Below, piece by piece: positions 8,775 through 18,064 of a stretch of 64,000 nt of DNA. A program made the translations under genes and the position numbers. The stretch's first letter is position 1; each line of letters starts with the position of its first letter. The stretch spans positions 1 through 64,000 of the forward strand of contig JAAYCT010000025.1 in NCBI GenBank assembly GCA_012729635.1. Reading direction: 5' to 3'. The notes beneath the pieces are model-generated. The model had not been told where the DNA came from. It was given only the letters and a program-made list of their open reading frames with translations, and ran no database searches. Origin of the DNA: Clostridiaceae bacterium (GTDB lineage Bacteria; Bacillota; Clostridia; Saccharofermentanales; Saccharofermentanaceae).

Positions 8775-9650
8775 ATGCGTTTAGGAATAATTTCGAACTT
8801 GGATAAAGATCCCGAGTATGCTTTCGCGCGGTATGCCGCTACAAAAATAAAGGAAATGGGCAGTCAGGCGATAGTTGATGACTTTTATTCAAATAGCGTT
8901 TTGGCAAAAGAATCCTCCGCGAAGGTTGCCGGGTATGAGGGATGTGATTTGATTTTCTGCCTGGGCGGAGACGGCACGTTTTTGTCGGCTGTTCACGAGC
9001 ACTTTTTGAAGGATATTCCGATCATAGGTGTGAACTTGGGCAGTATCGGATTTTTGGCGGAAATACAACCGAATGAGTTTGAAGAGTGTCTTTCTTTGAT
9101 TCACCGCGGCCGGTATCGTATCGAGAAAAGACTTCAGCTTCTTACGACCGTCATCCGTGAGGACGGAACCGAAAAAGGATCTGGAATCTGTTTAAATGAC
9201 GCGGTGGTTGCTCGAGGTCGACTTCTGCACGTGTTTAATCTGGATCTGTTCATTGACGATGATTATGTGGAAAGATTATCGGGCGACGGGGTTATTATTT
9301 CTACGCCAACGGGATCAACAGCTTACTCACTGGCTGCCGGTGGACCGATTGTGAAGCCGGATTTACATGCTTTTTTGGTAACTCCCATTTGTCCGCACAC
9401 ATTGCACAGCCGCAGTTATATCGTGAGTGAAGATAGTCGTGTGGAGATTCATATCCGAAAGTTCAATGATCCTCCGATCCTTTGCTTTGACGGAAGAAAT
9501 GAGATTAATCTCGAGCCGATGGATCGAGTGATAATCGGAAAATCGGAGCACTACATGAAAATTGCGCGAGTTGGTCATTCCAATTATTACCAAACGATTC
9601 GCAACAAAATCAGAGCAAGGGGTAGTTTCTATGAAGACGGCGAAAAATGA
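8775..9650 (+). CDS. nadK: NAD kinase
   Basis: Makes NADP from NAD and ATP or polyphosphate. 291 residues with the diagnostic GGDGTFLSAV (catalytic Asp in GGDG), the LNDAVV region and the glycine-rich TPTGSTAYSLAAGGPIV. ATG 8775 follows GGAGG by six bases; longer in-frame starts upstream lack this. A TATAAT-like sequence in the 98-base gap after dxs could be an internal promoter but has no good -35. It overlaps argR by 20 bases. Confidence 0.95.
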   Translation: MRLGIISNLDKDPEYAFARYAATKIKEMGSQAIVDDFYSNSVLAKESSAKVAGYEGCDLIFCLGGDGTFLSAVHEHFLKDIPIIGVNLGSIGFLAEIQPNEFEECLSLIHRGRYRIEKRLQLLTTVIREDGTEKGSGICLNDAVVARGRLLHVFNLDLFIDDDYVERLSGDGVIISTPTGSTAYSLAAGGPIVKPDLHAFLVTPICPHTLHSRSYIVSEDSRVEIHIRKFNDPPILCFDGRNEINLEPMDRVIIGKSEHYMKIARVGHSNYYQTIRNKIRARGSFYEDGEK

Positions 9651-10104
9651 ACGTCAGGAGAGTATTTTACGATTAATACGCAGCAAGGAGATCCCAACCC
9701 AGGAGGAATTGGTCAGCGAATTATGGTCGCAGGGATTGACTGTAACACAAGCCACGGTTTCTCGTGACATTAAGGACTTGGGAATCATCAAAGTTACATT
9801 GCCGTCCGGCGGATCAAAGTACAGCGTGCTGGACCGAACGGGAGATGTTGCACCCGGTCGTCTGTTGACGGTTTTCTCTCAATCGGTGTTGGGAACCGAG
9901 CAAGCTTATCATCTGGTCATCATTCGTACGCTGCCCGGCATGGCTCAGGCAGCGGCTTCCGCTTTGGACTCGATTCGTTTGCAGGATGTTATCGGCACGA
10001 TTGCCGGAGATGATACTGTCTTTGTGGCGACACCGAGCCCGGAGTGTGCAGCAGCTCTTTGTCAAACAATCAAAGACATGAACTTCGGATCTCAACAGGA
10101 GTGA
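9631..10104 (+). CDS. argR: Arginine repressor
   Basis: A 157-residue ArgR/AhrC: N-terminal winged helix (RQESILRLIRSKEIPTQEEL, then SQ/TQATVSRDIKDLGI recognition helix) and a C-terminal hexamerisation and arginine-binding domain ending GTIAGDDTVFVATPS. It controls arginine biosynthesis and catabolism genes at ARG boxes; none of its usual targets is in this window. It sits inside the end of nadK and just before recN, as in many Firmicutes. The start at ATG 9631 was chosen because it begins the winged helix. Confidence 0.95.
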   Translation: MKTAKNERQESILRLIRSKEIPTQEELVSELWSQGLTVTQATVSRDIKDLGIIKVTLPSGGSKYSVLDRTGDVAPGRLLTVFSQSVLGTEQAYHLVIIRTLPGMAQAAASALDSIRLQDVIGTIAGDDTVFVATPSPECAAALCQTIKDMNFGSQQE

Positions 10105-10113
10105 CGATAATAT

Positions 10114-11802
10114 ATGCTGATAAAATTATGCATATCCGGCTTTGCTTTAATTGATACCTTGGAGTTTGAGCCGGAAGAAGGCCTGAATGTGATTTCCGGT
10201 GAAACCGGTGCCGGAAAGTCACTGTTAATCGATGCAATCGGTGCTTTGATCGGCAACCGAATCGGAAAGGAATGTGTCCGATCCGGTAACGAGAAGGCGA
10301 TGGTTGAGGGTGTCTTTGATCACGTATCGGACGTCATTTCTGTCCCTGAGCTTATTGATTTGGGAATTTCTGCGGATGATGACGATCTCCTTTACATAAC
10401 AAGAGAGATCTATGCAGCCGGAAAGAGCATTGTTCGAATAAACGGGAAATTAGTGCCGTTATTCGTTTTAAAATCAATCGGTCCCAGACTGCTTGATATT
10501 CACGGACAGAACGATCAGCAAACGATATTTACGGTCTCAAAACATATCGAATTGTTGGATCGTTTTGCCGGAGAAAAAATGAGTCGGGCGATTTCCGAAT
10601 ATACAATTATTCTCGATCAATACAGAGTGTGTCTGGATGAAATCAAACGTCTCGGCATAGACCCGCAATCCAGACAAAGAAGGGTCGAATTACTTCAATA
10701 TCAGGTTGAAGAATTGGAACGTGCCGGTTTCAAAGTCGGTGAGGAAGAAGAACTGCATGAAAAGAAGAAATTATCTGACGCAATCGGAAAAATAAGCGTT
10801 TTAGAGCAATACTTGGCCGATGCGTTTTCGTCCGATGATAATTCATCGCCATTATCATTGATCAGAGAGTCGGAAAAACGAATGAATCAATTAGCATCGC
10901 TTACTGATGCATATCGCCCGCTTTCGGATCGAATGAAGGCAGTTATACTTGACTTGGAGGCCGTCGGCGAAGATTTTAATCGTATTCAGAAAAGGGTGAA
11001 GAGTGAAGAAATGTCACCGGATGATATCGATGATCGCTTAGACCTGTTGTATCGCCTAAAGAGTAAATACGGTGCCGGTATTCCTGAAATGATAAAATAT
11101 GAAAAAGACGCGAGGGAAGAACTGAATATTCTTGCTTCCTCCGAAGAGCGGTTAAGAGAAATGCACACGAATCGAATTTCTCTTGAGAAAGATCTTTTAA
11201 GCAAAGCGATTGCGATACGATCGGTTCGGGGTGAAGCTGCCGAACGATTATCTGATGAAATCGTTTCCGAATTGTCGGATCTCGGTATGCCGGGATCTTC
11301 GTTTGGAGTTGTCATCAGCGAAAGACCCAAAAATCGTTTTTTTTCAAAAAACGGTTGTGATGAAGCTTCGTTTGTTTTTTCGGCCAATCCGGGAGAACCG
11401 GAGAAACCATTGGAAAAAATCGTGTCCGGAGGTGAGGCTTCACGCATCATGCTTGCGGTAAAAACAATTCTGGCCCATGCGGACTCCACTCCGTCACTGA
11501 TTTTTGATGAAATTGATGCGGGTGTTTCCGGTAAAACGGCGACCGCGGTTTCATCAAAAATGAAAAGACTTGCCAGATACAAACAAGTTTTGTGTGTAAC
11601 GCATTTGGCTCAAATCGCCGCAGCGGCCGATGTCAACTATTTTATTACCAAAGAATTACTTTCGGGAAGAACGCAAACAGTGCTTCATAAGTTGGATCAG
11701 GAAGGACAGAAGAGGGAAGTCGCTCGCCTCTTGTCCGGGGAAACGGATGTGCAATCCCTGAATCTATCGGAACATATGATTTCTGCCAAAGAAAACGAAT
11801 AA
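10114..11802 (+). CDS. recN: DNA repair protein RecN
   Basis: An SMC-like ATPase acting early in double-strand-break repair. 562 residues. Walker A is GETGAGKSLLIDAI, followed by LLDIHGQNDQQ. The middle (about 150-370) is coiled coil. The ABC signature is KIVSGGEASRIMLA and Walker B is LIFDEIDAGVSG, with the switch histidine in THLAQIAA. In spore formers spoIVB and spo0A follow recN; here the next gene is convergent after 7 bases. No LexA box is visible upstream, and it is likely driven by the operon. Confidence 0.96.
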   Translation: MLIKLCISGFALIDTLEFEPEEGLNVISGETGAGKSLLIDAIGALIGNRIGKECVRSGNEKAMVEGVFDHVSDVISVPELIDLGISADDDDLLYITREIYAAGKSIVRINGKLVPLFVLKSIGPRLLDIHGQNDQQTIFTVSKHIELLDRFAGEKMSRAISEYTIILDQYRVCLDEIKRLGIDPQSRQRRVELLQYQVEELERAGFKVGEEEELHEKKKLSDAIGKISVLEQYLADAFSSDDNSSPLSLIRESEKRMNQLASLTDAYRPLSDRMKAVILDLEAVGEDFNRIQKRVKSEEMSPDDIDDRLDLLYRLKSKYGAGIPEMIKYEKDAREELNILASSEERLREMHTNRISLEKDLLSKAIAIRSVRGEAAERLSDEIVSELSDLGMPGSSFGVVISERPKNRFFSKNGCDEASFVFSANPGEPEKPLEKIVSGGEASRIMLAVKTILAHADSTPSLIFDEIDAGVSGKTATAVSSKMKRLARYKQVLCVTHLAQIAAAADVNYFITKELLSGRTQTVLHKLDQEGQKREVARLLSGETDVQSLNLSEHMISAKENE

Positions 11803-11809
11803 AATTCCA

Positions 11810-12706
11810 TTAAATGGTACGTAAAGAAGCCAAGCGGACCATATCTTCGGGAATCGGGCTGGAAAACGACATATTTATCCCGGTAAACGGGTGGTTAAAG
11901 GACAGCTTTCCGGCATGTAGAGCCTGACGCTCAATATGGCTTTCTACGGATATGACTTTTTCGTCATGAATCGGGTAATCGTTCGATCGTGGCCCATACA
12001 ACCCATCGCCCACAAGCGGGTGACCGTTATGACGACAATGAACCCTTATTTGATGACATCGCCCCGTATCCAAAACGAAACGAACCATGGAAATCCCAAC
12101 AGCATGATTACTGAGGAGTGTTTTATAATGAGTAACAGAATTCTTCCCGTCATCGCGGACTATTCGGATCATAATCGATGAGTCCGATCTTCCGATCGGA
12201 AGATCAATCGTTCCTTCCGACGGTTCGAATGCGCCATATACAATCGCAGTATATTCCTTAAACATCGGGCCGGTAATAATTTGATTATGAGCATAACCGT
12301 TTTTTGCAACCACGATTAAACCGGTCGTTTCCCGATCCAATCGCATCACCGGATGAAGGCGGTCCGGAGAAAGTCTTTGAATAAAGGAATCATCCATATG
12401 TTGCCATGAAGGATGGGTGACGATTCCATAAGGCTTTTCGCAAACAACAATCCACTCGTCTTCATGGTATATTTTGATACCGCTATCCCGATTCATCCGC
12501 GGAATCATATCACTTTCATAAAGTGCATCAACGGTATCTCCCTCGAAAACAGGGTCCTTCATTCTGGAAGCTCTTCCGTTCACCAACAAAGAACCATAGA
12601 GACGGATTTTTTTAATCAGCAAACCGGACATGTTGAGTCGTCCGGATAATACTTCATAAGCGGGTTTTCCGTTTTCATCCCGAGAAATCGTCAGTTTGAA
12701 TTTCAT
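11810..12706 (-). CDS. RluA-family 23S/tRNA pseudouridine synthase
   Basis: 298 residues. An S4-like N-terminal domain (about 1-75) precedes the catalytic domain with RLDRETTGLIVVAKN (catalytic Asp) and LDTGRCHQIRVHCRHNGHPLVGD. It converts uridine to pseudouridine in rRNA or tRNA; the site cannot be told from sequence. ATG 12706 has CGGAG eight bases upstream, which I prefer to ATG 12733. It is convergent with recN, with only 7 bases between stops and no hairpin. A second, distinct family member (rluD) is at 16 kb. Confidence 0.9.
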   Translation of the reverse strand: MKFKLTISRDENGKPAYEVLSGRLNMSGLLIKKIRLYGSLLVNGRASRMKDPVFEGDTVDALYESDMIPRMNRDSGIKIYHEDEWIVVCEKPYGIVTHPSWQHMDDSFIQRLSPDRLHPVMRLDRETTGLIVVAKNGYAHNQIITGPMFKEYTAIVYGAFEPSEGTIDLPIGRSDSSIMIRIVRDDGKNSVTHYKTLLSNHAVGISMVRFVLDTGRCHQIRVHCRHNGHPLVGDGLYGPRSNDYPIHDEKVISVESHIERQALHAGKLSFNHPFTGINMSFSSPIPEDMVRLASLRTI

Positions 12707-12855
12707 TCGTGTTCTCCGAATTTTTTGATTCATTCTATCACAGAAGGGGAAGAAGAGTATTTTTTGATATTTATGGATATTTGTCGAAATTGTGAAAAAT
12801 GACTGTGTATTTTCTCATAAAATGTAGTAATTATTCACTTTGAATCCCAAAACAG

Positions 12856-12885
12856 TTGACATATCGGAGATGAAATCATTACAAT
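12856..12885 (+). promoter_or_regulatory. Sigma-A type promoter of rny
   Basis: Perfect TTGACA (12856-12861), an 18-base spacer and TACAAT (12880-12885). It lies in the AT-rich divergent gap (12707-12949) between the pseudouridine synthase and rny. I see no convincing promoter for the leftward gene in this gap. Confidence 0.75.
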
Positions 12886-12949
12886 GAATAAAGTGCAAAT
12901 AATTCTATTCGTACTATAAATTCTGAAACTTGAAAACTAAATATTGGGG

Positions 12950-14530
12950 GTGAGTACCATAGAAAAGTGGTATTGGTTGTTGTATGCAATCACTGCTTTC
13001 TTGTGTTTGCTGATCGGTATTTTCGCCGTGATTATCTATTATCGCAAGGGATTTTCCTCGCGACAGAAGAAACTAACGGACGAAATTGCCGCTTCCGAAG
13101 CGGAAGCGGAGAAACTGATCGGTGATGCGCAGAAGACAGCTGAGAGCAGAAAAAGAGAACTCCTTCTGCAAGCCAAAGAGGAGATAACCAAAGCGAAGGT
13201 TGAGTTGGATCGTGACGTTCGCGAAAGGAAGACCGAGCTTGCAAAGGAAAGACACAGAATCGAACAAAAGGAAGAAACCTTGGATCGGAAACTTGACATC
13301 ATTGAGCAAAAGGAAGCGGCGCTTGATATGCGTGTCAGCGATGTCTTGGCCATGGAGGAACGTGCACGGGATCTGGAAAGAAATAAGGTTCTTGAGCTGG
13401 AGAGAATTTCAGAATTAACCGTAGATGATGCTCGAAATCTCGTTCTGGATCAGGCGAGACAAGAATTCAGCTATGAGATGGCGGCACTTCTCAAGCAAAT
13501 GGAAGAAAAAACAAGAGAAGAAGCGGACCGAAAAGCCAAAGACATCATTGTGAGCTCAATCCAAAGATACGCTTCGGATTATGTTTCCGAAGTCACTGTT
13601 TCCGTTGTCTCTTTACCGAATGATGAAATGAAGGGCCGGATCATCGGTCGCGAAGGTAGAAATATCCGAGCGATCGAGACGATTACCGGAGTGGATCTTA
13701 TTATCGATGATACGCCGGAAGCGGTAATTCTATCGAGTTTTGATCCCGTTCGCAGGGAAATTGCGCGATTAACGATTGAGAAACTGATCGTTGACGGCAG
13801 GATTCATCCTGCAAGGATCGAAGAAATGGCTCAGAAGGCGAAGAAAGAAGTTGCACAGACGATTAAACAGGAGGGAGAACGCGCGGCGTTTGACACCGGA
13901 ATTATCGGATTGCATCCCGAGATTATCAAGTATCTCGGAAAGCTTCGTTACCGTACCAGTTACGGACAAAACGTCCTTCAGCATTCGATCGAGGTTTGCT
14001 GGATTACCGGGATGATGGCATCCGAGCTGGGCTTGGACGTCACTTTGGCGAAACGAGCGGGACTTCTTCACGATATCGGAAAAGCTGCCGATTTTGAGAT
14101 GGAAGGATCACACGTTGAGTTGGGTGGAGATATTGCCAGACGTTACAAGGAATCCGACGAAGTAATCAATGCGATTGTATCGCATCACGGTGACTTTGAA
14201 CCGGAAACTCCGATTGCCGTATTGGTTGCCGCCGCTGATGCGGTTTCTGCCGCAAGACCGGGTGCAAGAAGAGAAAATCTCGAAACGTACATCAAGAGGA
14301 TTCAAAAACTCGAGGAAATCGCATCGAGTTTCGAAGGCGTCGAGAAATCGTACGCAATCCAAGCGGGACGTGAAATTCGCGTCATGGTGAAACCCGAGGT
14401 CGTCAGCGATCCGGAAATGGTTTTGAAGGCCAGGGAAATCTGTAAGAGAATCGAAGAAGAATTGGATTATCCCGGACAAATCAAGGTCAACATAATTCGC
14501 GAGACGCGTGCGTCTGATTACGCAAAATAA
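12950..14530 (+). CDS. rny: Ribonuclease Y
   Basis: The membrane-anchored endoribonuclease that starts mRNA decay in Firmicutes. About 523-526 residues: one N-terminal transmembrane helix ([20 protein letters not shown]), a long charged coiled coil (about 30-210), a KH domain ([15 protein letters not shown]) and an HD domain (LLHDIGKA with His-Asp, and VSHHGD). The start is uncertain. GTG 12950 and TTG 12944 have no ribosome site of their own; a GGGGGTGA stretch (12946-12953) matching the anti-Shine-Dalgarno lies eight bases before ATA 12959, which may be the true start. A terminator follows, and ymdB is next, as in Bacillus. Confidence 0.95.
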   Translation: MSTIEKWYWLLYAITAFLCLLIGIFAVIIYYRKGFSSRQKKLTDEIAASEAEAEKLIGDAQKTAESRKRELLLQAKEEITKAKVELDRDVRERKTELAKERHRIEQKEETLDRKLDIIEQKEAALDMRVSDVLAMEERARDLERNKVLELERISELTVDDARNLVLDQARQEFSYEMAALLKQMEEKTREEADRKAKDIIVSSIQRYASDYVSEVTVSVVSLPNDEMKGRIIGREGRNIRAIETITGVDLIIDDTPEAVILSSFDPVRREIARLTIEKLIVDGRIHPARIEEMAQKAKKEVAQTIKQEGERAAFDTGIIGLHPEIIKYLGKLRYRTSYGQNVLQHSIEVCWITGMMASELGLDVTLAKRAGLLHDIGKAADFEMEGSHVELGGDIARRYKESDEVINAIVSHHGDFEPETPIAVLVAAADAVSAARPGARRENLETYIKRIQKLEEIASSFEGVEKSYAIQAGREIRVMVKPEVVSDPEMVLKAREICKRIEEELDYPGQIKVNIIRETRASDYAK

Positions 14531-14548
14531 CAAACGATCCGAAATGAA

Positions 14549-14579
14549 GTCCCGGCCCGTAAGGGTCGGGATTTTTTTT
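14549..14579 (+). terminator. Rho-independent terminator after rny
   Basis: Stem CCCGGCCC (14551-14558) with GGGTCGGG (14563-14570), a 4-base loop, then eight T. It separates rny from ymdB. Confidence 0.88.
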
Positions 14580-14665
14580 GCGATTCGCCCGGACGTGAAA
14601 TGTGAATGGAGTGAATCTCCCGTGTTTATGGTAAAATGATTTATCGAATAACGGAGGAAATACAT

Positions 14666-15451
14666 TTGAATGTTCTGTTTATCGGCGATATTGTCGGTCA
14701 GCCCGGAAGACGAATCATTAAGGAGCGACTTCGTGACTTGCGCCGTACGTATCACGCCGATGTTTGCGTGGCGAATGCAGAAAACGCCGCCGCAGGATTT
14801 GGGATTACCGCAAGTATCGCAAAGGATATCTTTTCCTCGGGGGTGGATATCATCACCATGGGGAATCACACCTTTGCGCGAAGTGATTTTTATTCGCTTG
14901 CTCAGAGTGAGCAGAGGATCGTTCGACCGGCGAATGTATCTATGGCCTGGCCGGGATTCGATTATGCCGTTTGGGACGGTAACGGGAAGGACAAGCTGCT
15001 GATTATAAACTTGTTGGGAAGGGTAGGGATGGATCCCTGCGAATCTCCTTTTCGGGCGGCAGATTCAATGATTAAAGATTATAAAGAGCAATTCGGAGCA
15101 AAAATGGTACTCCTTGATTTTCACGCGGAGGCTACCTCCGAAAAAATTGCGATGAGTTATTATCTCGATGGTCGTGTTTCGCTTGTCCTCGGCACACATA
15201 CGCACGTTCAGACTGCGGATGAAAACATTCTTGAACGGGGTACCGGCCACATTACGGATGTTGGTATGACCGGCGCTGTCAATAGTGTAATCGGTATGGA
15301 CGTTGATGCTTCGTTACGTAGATTTGTCGACTGTCTTCCGACATCATATAAAGCGGCATCGGGAGCGGCAATGATCAACGGAGTTGTTGCCGAGTTGGAT
15401 CCCGAGACCGGAAAATGTATTTCGATTATTCGCATTATGATCAAAGAATAA
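14666..15451 (+). CDS. ymdB: YmdB-family metallophosphoesterase
   Basis: A 261-residue dinuclear-metal phosphoesterase; Bacillus YmdB hydrolyses 2',3'-cyclic nucleotides and affects biofilm and motility gene expression. Metal-binding motifs are in order: FIGDIVGQPGR, NAENAAAGFG, GNHTFAR, DFHAEATSEK, GTHTHVQTAD. The start is TTG 14666, eight bases after GGAGG; longer upstream reading is not supported. An extended -10 (TGGTAAAAT near 14627-14636) could drive it. spoVS, its usual neighbour in spore formers, is missing. Confidence 0.92.
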   Translation: MNVLFIGDIVGQPGRRIIKERLRDLRRTYHADVCVANAENAAAGFGITASIAKDIFSSGVDIITMGNHTFARSDFYSLAQSEQRIVRPANVSMAWPGFDYAVWDGNGKDKLLIINLLGRVGMDPCESPFRAADSMIKDYKEQFGAKMVLLDFHAEATSEKIAMSYYLDGRVSLVLGTHTHVQTADENILERGTGHITDVGMTGAVNSVIGMDVDASLRRFVDCLPTSYKAASGAAMINGVVAELDPETGKCISIIRIMIKE

Positions 15452-15472
15452 GCAGGAAAATGAGGACAAAAA

Positions 15473-16030
15473 ATGCTGTATCTACTTATTATATTACTCG
15501 TAATCATTGATCAGACGATCAAGCAAATCATCATTCGAAACGTAGGATTACAAGAGTCCATCCCGGTCATCGACGGTTTCTTTTCAATAACACATGTCAA
15601 AAACACCGGAGGAGCTTTCAGCTTTCTCTCGGATCAGGGGTGGGGTATCTATTTTCTCGCCTCCATGTCCCTGGTTATTTCTATGATTCTAATTGTGGTT
15701 ATCTTTAAACTTCGAAACAAGAATATGTTTTGGATAAGGCTTGCCGCTACCGTCTTGGCAAGCGGATCGATTGGGAATATGATTGATCGTTTTGCCTATC
15801 AATCCGTCGTAGATTTTTTAATGTTTGATTTTGGAAGGTTCACGTTTCCGATATTCAATTTTGCAGATATGTGCATTGTTGTCGGTTCTTTTTCGCTAGC
15901 CATCCTCCTTCTGTTTGACCGGCGTTTTATGAAGGATAGCGACACTTCAAATGAAGACGGACCAGATGATCGAAAATCGGATGCGGATGGGCCAGATATC
16001 GAAACAACTACTTCTGACGAGGTTCTTTGA
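15473..16030 (+). CDS. lspA: Lipoprotein signal peptidase (signal peptidase II)
   Basis: An inner-membrane aspartyl protease that cleaves prolipoprotein signal peptides before the lipid-modified Cys. Four transmembrane helices are visible. The catalytic aspartates lie in GNMIDR and FNFADMCI, and KNTGGAFSF is the family motif. At 185 residues it is about 25-30 longer than usual because of an acidic, low-complexity tail after RRFMKD. A lipoprotein that would be a substrate is at 63 kb. rluD overlaps its stop by one base, and the lspA-rluD pair is conserved. Confidence 0.95.
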   Translation: MLYLLIILLVIIDQTIKQIIIRNVGLQESIPVIDGFFSITHVKNTGGAFSFLSDQGWGIYFLASMSLVISMILIVVIFKLRNKNMFWIRLAATVLASGSIGNMIDRFAYQSVVDFLMFDFGRFTFPIFNFADMCIVVGSFSLAILLLFDRRFMKDSDTSNEDGPDDRKSDADGPDIETTTSDEVL

Positions 16031-16947
16031 TGCGACACGTTTTGACATATGACGCTCATAACATTCGACTGGATCAATATGTTTCGTCGGCTATTCCGGA
16101 TATGTCACGCAATCGATTATCGTCATTGATTGTTTCCGGCGCGGTAACCGTCGACGGGAAAAGTGTTAAACCTTCATTCAAGCCCCATTACGGAGCCACT
16201 ATTGAGTTGGAGATTCCCGAAACGGTGATGTCAGATATCCGCGCTGAAAATATCCCCCTTGAAATTGCCTATGAAGATGATGATCTTTTGGTTGTTAATA
16301 AGCCCCAGGGAATGGTCGTTCATCCTGCGCCCGGTCATTATTCGGGAACCCTTGTAAATGCTTTAATGTTTCATTTCAATGAGCGGTTGTCTGATATTTA
16401 CGGATCATCGCGTCCCGGAATCATTCATCGCATAGATAAAGATACTTCAGGATTGCTCATTGTCGTAAAGAACAATGAAATGCACACCAAAATGTCGAGA
16501 TTGATTTCGAATCACGATGTTATTCGATCATACAGATGCTGTGTTCATGGCATCATTGATACATTAAAAGGAACCATTGATGCACCAATCGGAAGATCGG
16601 ACTCCGACCGGAAAAAAATGACGGTCAAAGGATCGGGGAAATTGGCCGTTACCCACTTTGAAGTTGTGAAGCGCTTTGCAAAGGCGACGGATCTTTCCGT
16701 TGTTCTTGAAACCGGAAGAACGCATCAGATTCGTGCGCATATGGCTTTTATCGGACATCCCGCAATCGGGGATCCGGTTTATTCCGGAAGAAGAACGTCG
16801 TATGGATTGGTCGGTCAAGCATTGCACAGCAAATCCATTCGCTTTACGCACCCGGGATCCGGTAAAGAGATTTTTGTAGAATCCGAGCTTCCCGATTATT
16901 ACAAGAAATTACTTGATACTTTGAATGCAGATGCCTACACGGAGTAA
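16030..16947 (+). CDS. rluD: RluD-type pseudouridine synthase
   Basis: 305 residues: an N-terminal S4 RNA-binding domain (RLDQYVSSAIPDMSRNRLSSL), then the catalytic domain with HRIDKDTSGLLIVVKN (catalytic Asp) and LETGRTHQIRAHMAFIGHPAIGDPVY. RluD modifies helix 69 of 23S rRNA in Enterobacteria; the target here is inferred. The ATG overlaps the lspA stop. An 8-bp perfect hairpin (16937-16944 with 16952-16959) spans its stop codon but lacks a T tract. Confidence 0.92.
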   Translation: MRHVLTYDAHNIRLDQYVSSAIPDMSRNRLSSLIVSGAVTVDGKSVKPSFKPHYGATIELEIPETVMSDIRAENIPLEIAYEDDDLLVVNKPQGMVVHPAPGHYSGTLVNALMFHFNERLSDIYGSSRPGIIHRIDKDTSGLLIVVKNNEMHTKMSRLISNHDVIRSYRCCVHGIIDTLKGTIDAPIGRSDSDRKKMTVKGSGKLAVTHFEVVKRFAKATDLSVVLETGRTHQIRAHMAFIGHPAIGDPVYSGRRTSYGLVGQALHSKSIRFTHPGSGKEIFVESELPDYYKKLLDTLNADAYTE

Positions 16948-16990
16948 ATCGCTCCGTGTACCCAAATTGAAAATTCAATACGCTACTGCG

Positions 16991-17003
16991 TATGTGGTAT
17001 ACT
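16991..17003 (+). promoter_or_regulatory. Extended -10 promoter candidate for phoH
   Basis: TGG directly followed by TATACT (16998-17003) in the gap between rluD and phoH, with no good -35. A short palindrome TACGC-N4-GCGTA lies just upstream (about 16979-16992). Confidence 0.4.
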
Positions 17004-17068
17004 TTTATCAGATTATTTTCATATTCCGATTGGATAAAACGATGGAGAAAATATCCTTGAAAGGTGCG

Positions 17069-18064
17069 GAAATGGCCGAAGCAAACCCATCGATAGACGA
17101 GAGAATATTGACCCATACTATTCATTCAAGCCTTTCGGTAAATCGTGCCTCTTTAACCGCTCTGGAGGAGTCTTTGGGTGTTGAGGTCAGAACGGATCAT
17201 GACGCCGTGATCGTGTCGGGGCCAAAGCGGGATGTTCTCCGATCCGCTATGACGATTCGTGCGATCGATCGCGCGTTTTCCCCGGGAGAAGAAATCGACT
17301 CGCAATCCATTCGCTATCTGATAAGTTTGGGAGATTCCGAGTCAATTGATCGGTTTTCTAAAATTTATTCCGAATCGATATATGTTACTCCGAAAGGTTA
17401 TTCGCTTCGGTGTAAAACGATCGGACAAAAAATTTATGCGGACGCGATACATAATAACGAGGTGGTTTTTTGTGTTGGTCCGGCAGGGTCAGGGAAAACA
17501 TATTTGGGTGTTGCCGCAGCAGTTATGGCTTTTCAGAAGAAAGAGGTTTCGCGCATTGTTCTGACTCGTCCGGCGGTAGAAGCCGGTGAGAGATTGGGAT
17601 TTCTTCCCGGTGATCTTCAGGAAAAAGTCGATCCGTATATGAGGCCGATTTATGATGCATTAAAGGATTTGCTGGGTTTTGAGTCATTCTCCCGATACTA
17701 TGAAAAAGGCCTGATTGAAGTTTCTCCTCTGGCATTTATGAGAGGACGAACACTGGATGATGCTTTTATTCTATTAGATGAGGCTCAGAATACGACCGTC
17801 GATCAGATGATTATGTTTTTAACGAGAATTGGGATGAACTCCAAGGCTTGTGTTTGTGGGGACATCACTCAGATTGATTTGCCTTCCGGGACTCGAAACG
17901 GTCTTTCTGATGCCATTAACGTGCTTTCGGATGTTAAGGGAATTGCATCGGTATTCCTTACGAGCGCCGATATTGTTCGTAATCCGATTGTACAAAAAAT
18001 AGTGCTTGCCTATCGAAAAGACCGGGCGTTGCGAAAGGAGGATGCGAATGAGCAAATCACGTAA
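17069..18064 (+). CDS. phoH: PhoH-family ATPase (PhoL type)
   Basis: A 331-residue PhoH-like protein: an N-terminal KH-like region, then a P-loop ATPase with GPAGSGKTYLG, the conserved TRPAVEAGERLGFLPGD, LDEAQNTT and GDITQIDLP. Proposed to be an RNA helicase or ATPase in rRNA maturation with YbeY, whose gene lies two places downstream. ATG 17069 follows AAAGGTG; ATG 17042 is possible. In spore formers yqfC-yqfD precede it; here rluD does. It overlaps pgpH. Confidence 0.94.
   Translation, partial: EMAEANPSIDERILTHTIHSSLSVNRASLTALEESLGVEVRTDHDAVIVSGPKRDVLRSAMTIRAIDRAFSPGEEIDSQSIRYLISLGDSESIDRFSKIYSESIYVTPKGYSLRCKTIGQKIYADAIHNNEVVFCVGPAGSGKTYLGVAAAVMAFQKKEVSRIVLTRPAVEAGERLGFLPGDLQEKVDPYMRPIYDALKDLLGFESFSRYYEKGLIEVSPLAFMRGRTLDDAFILLDEAQNTTVDQMIMFLTRIGMNSKACVCGDITQIDLPSGTRNGLSDAINVLSDVKGIASVFLTSADIVRNPIVQKIVLAYRKDRALRKEDANEQIT

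Noticed and set aside
14108-14869. 253-codon minus-strand open frame
   Set aside because: It lies antisense to the end of rny, the terminator and the start of ymdB. Both sense genes are certain, and the frame has no recognisable motif.
11810-16947. The two RluA-family genes considered as a recent duplication
   Set aside because: Sequences differ throughout and each has its own subfamily pattern and neighbourhood.
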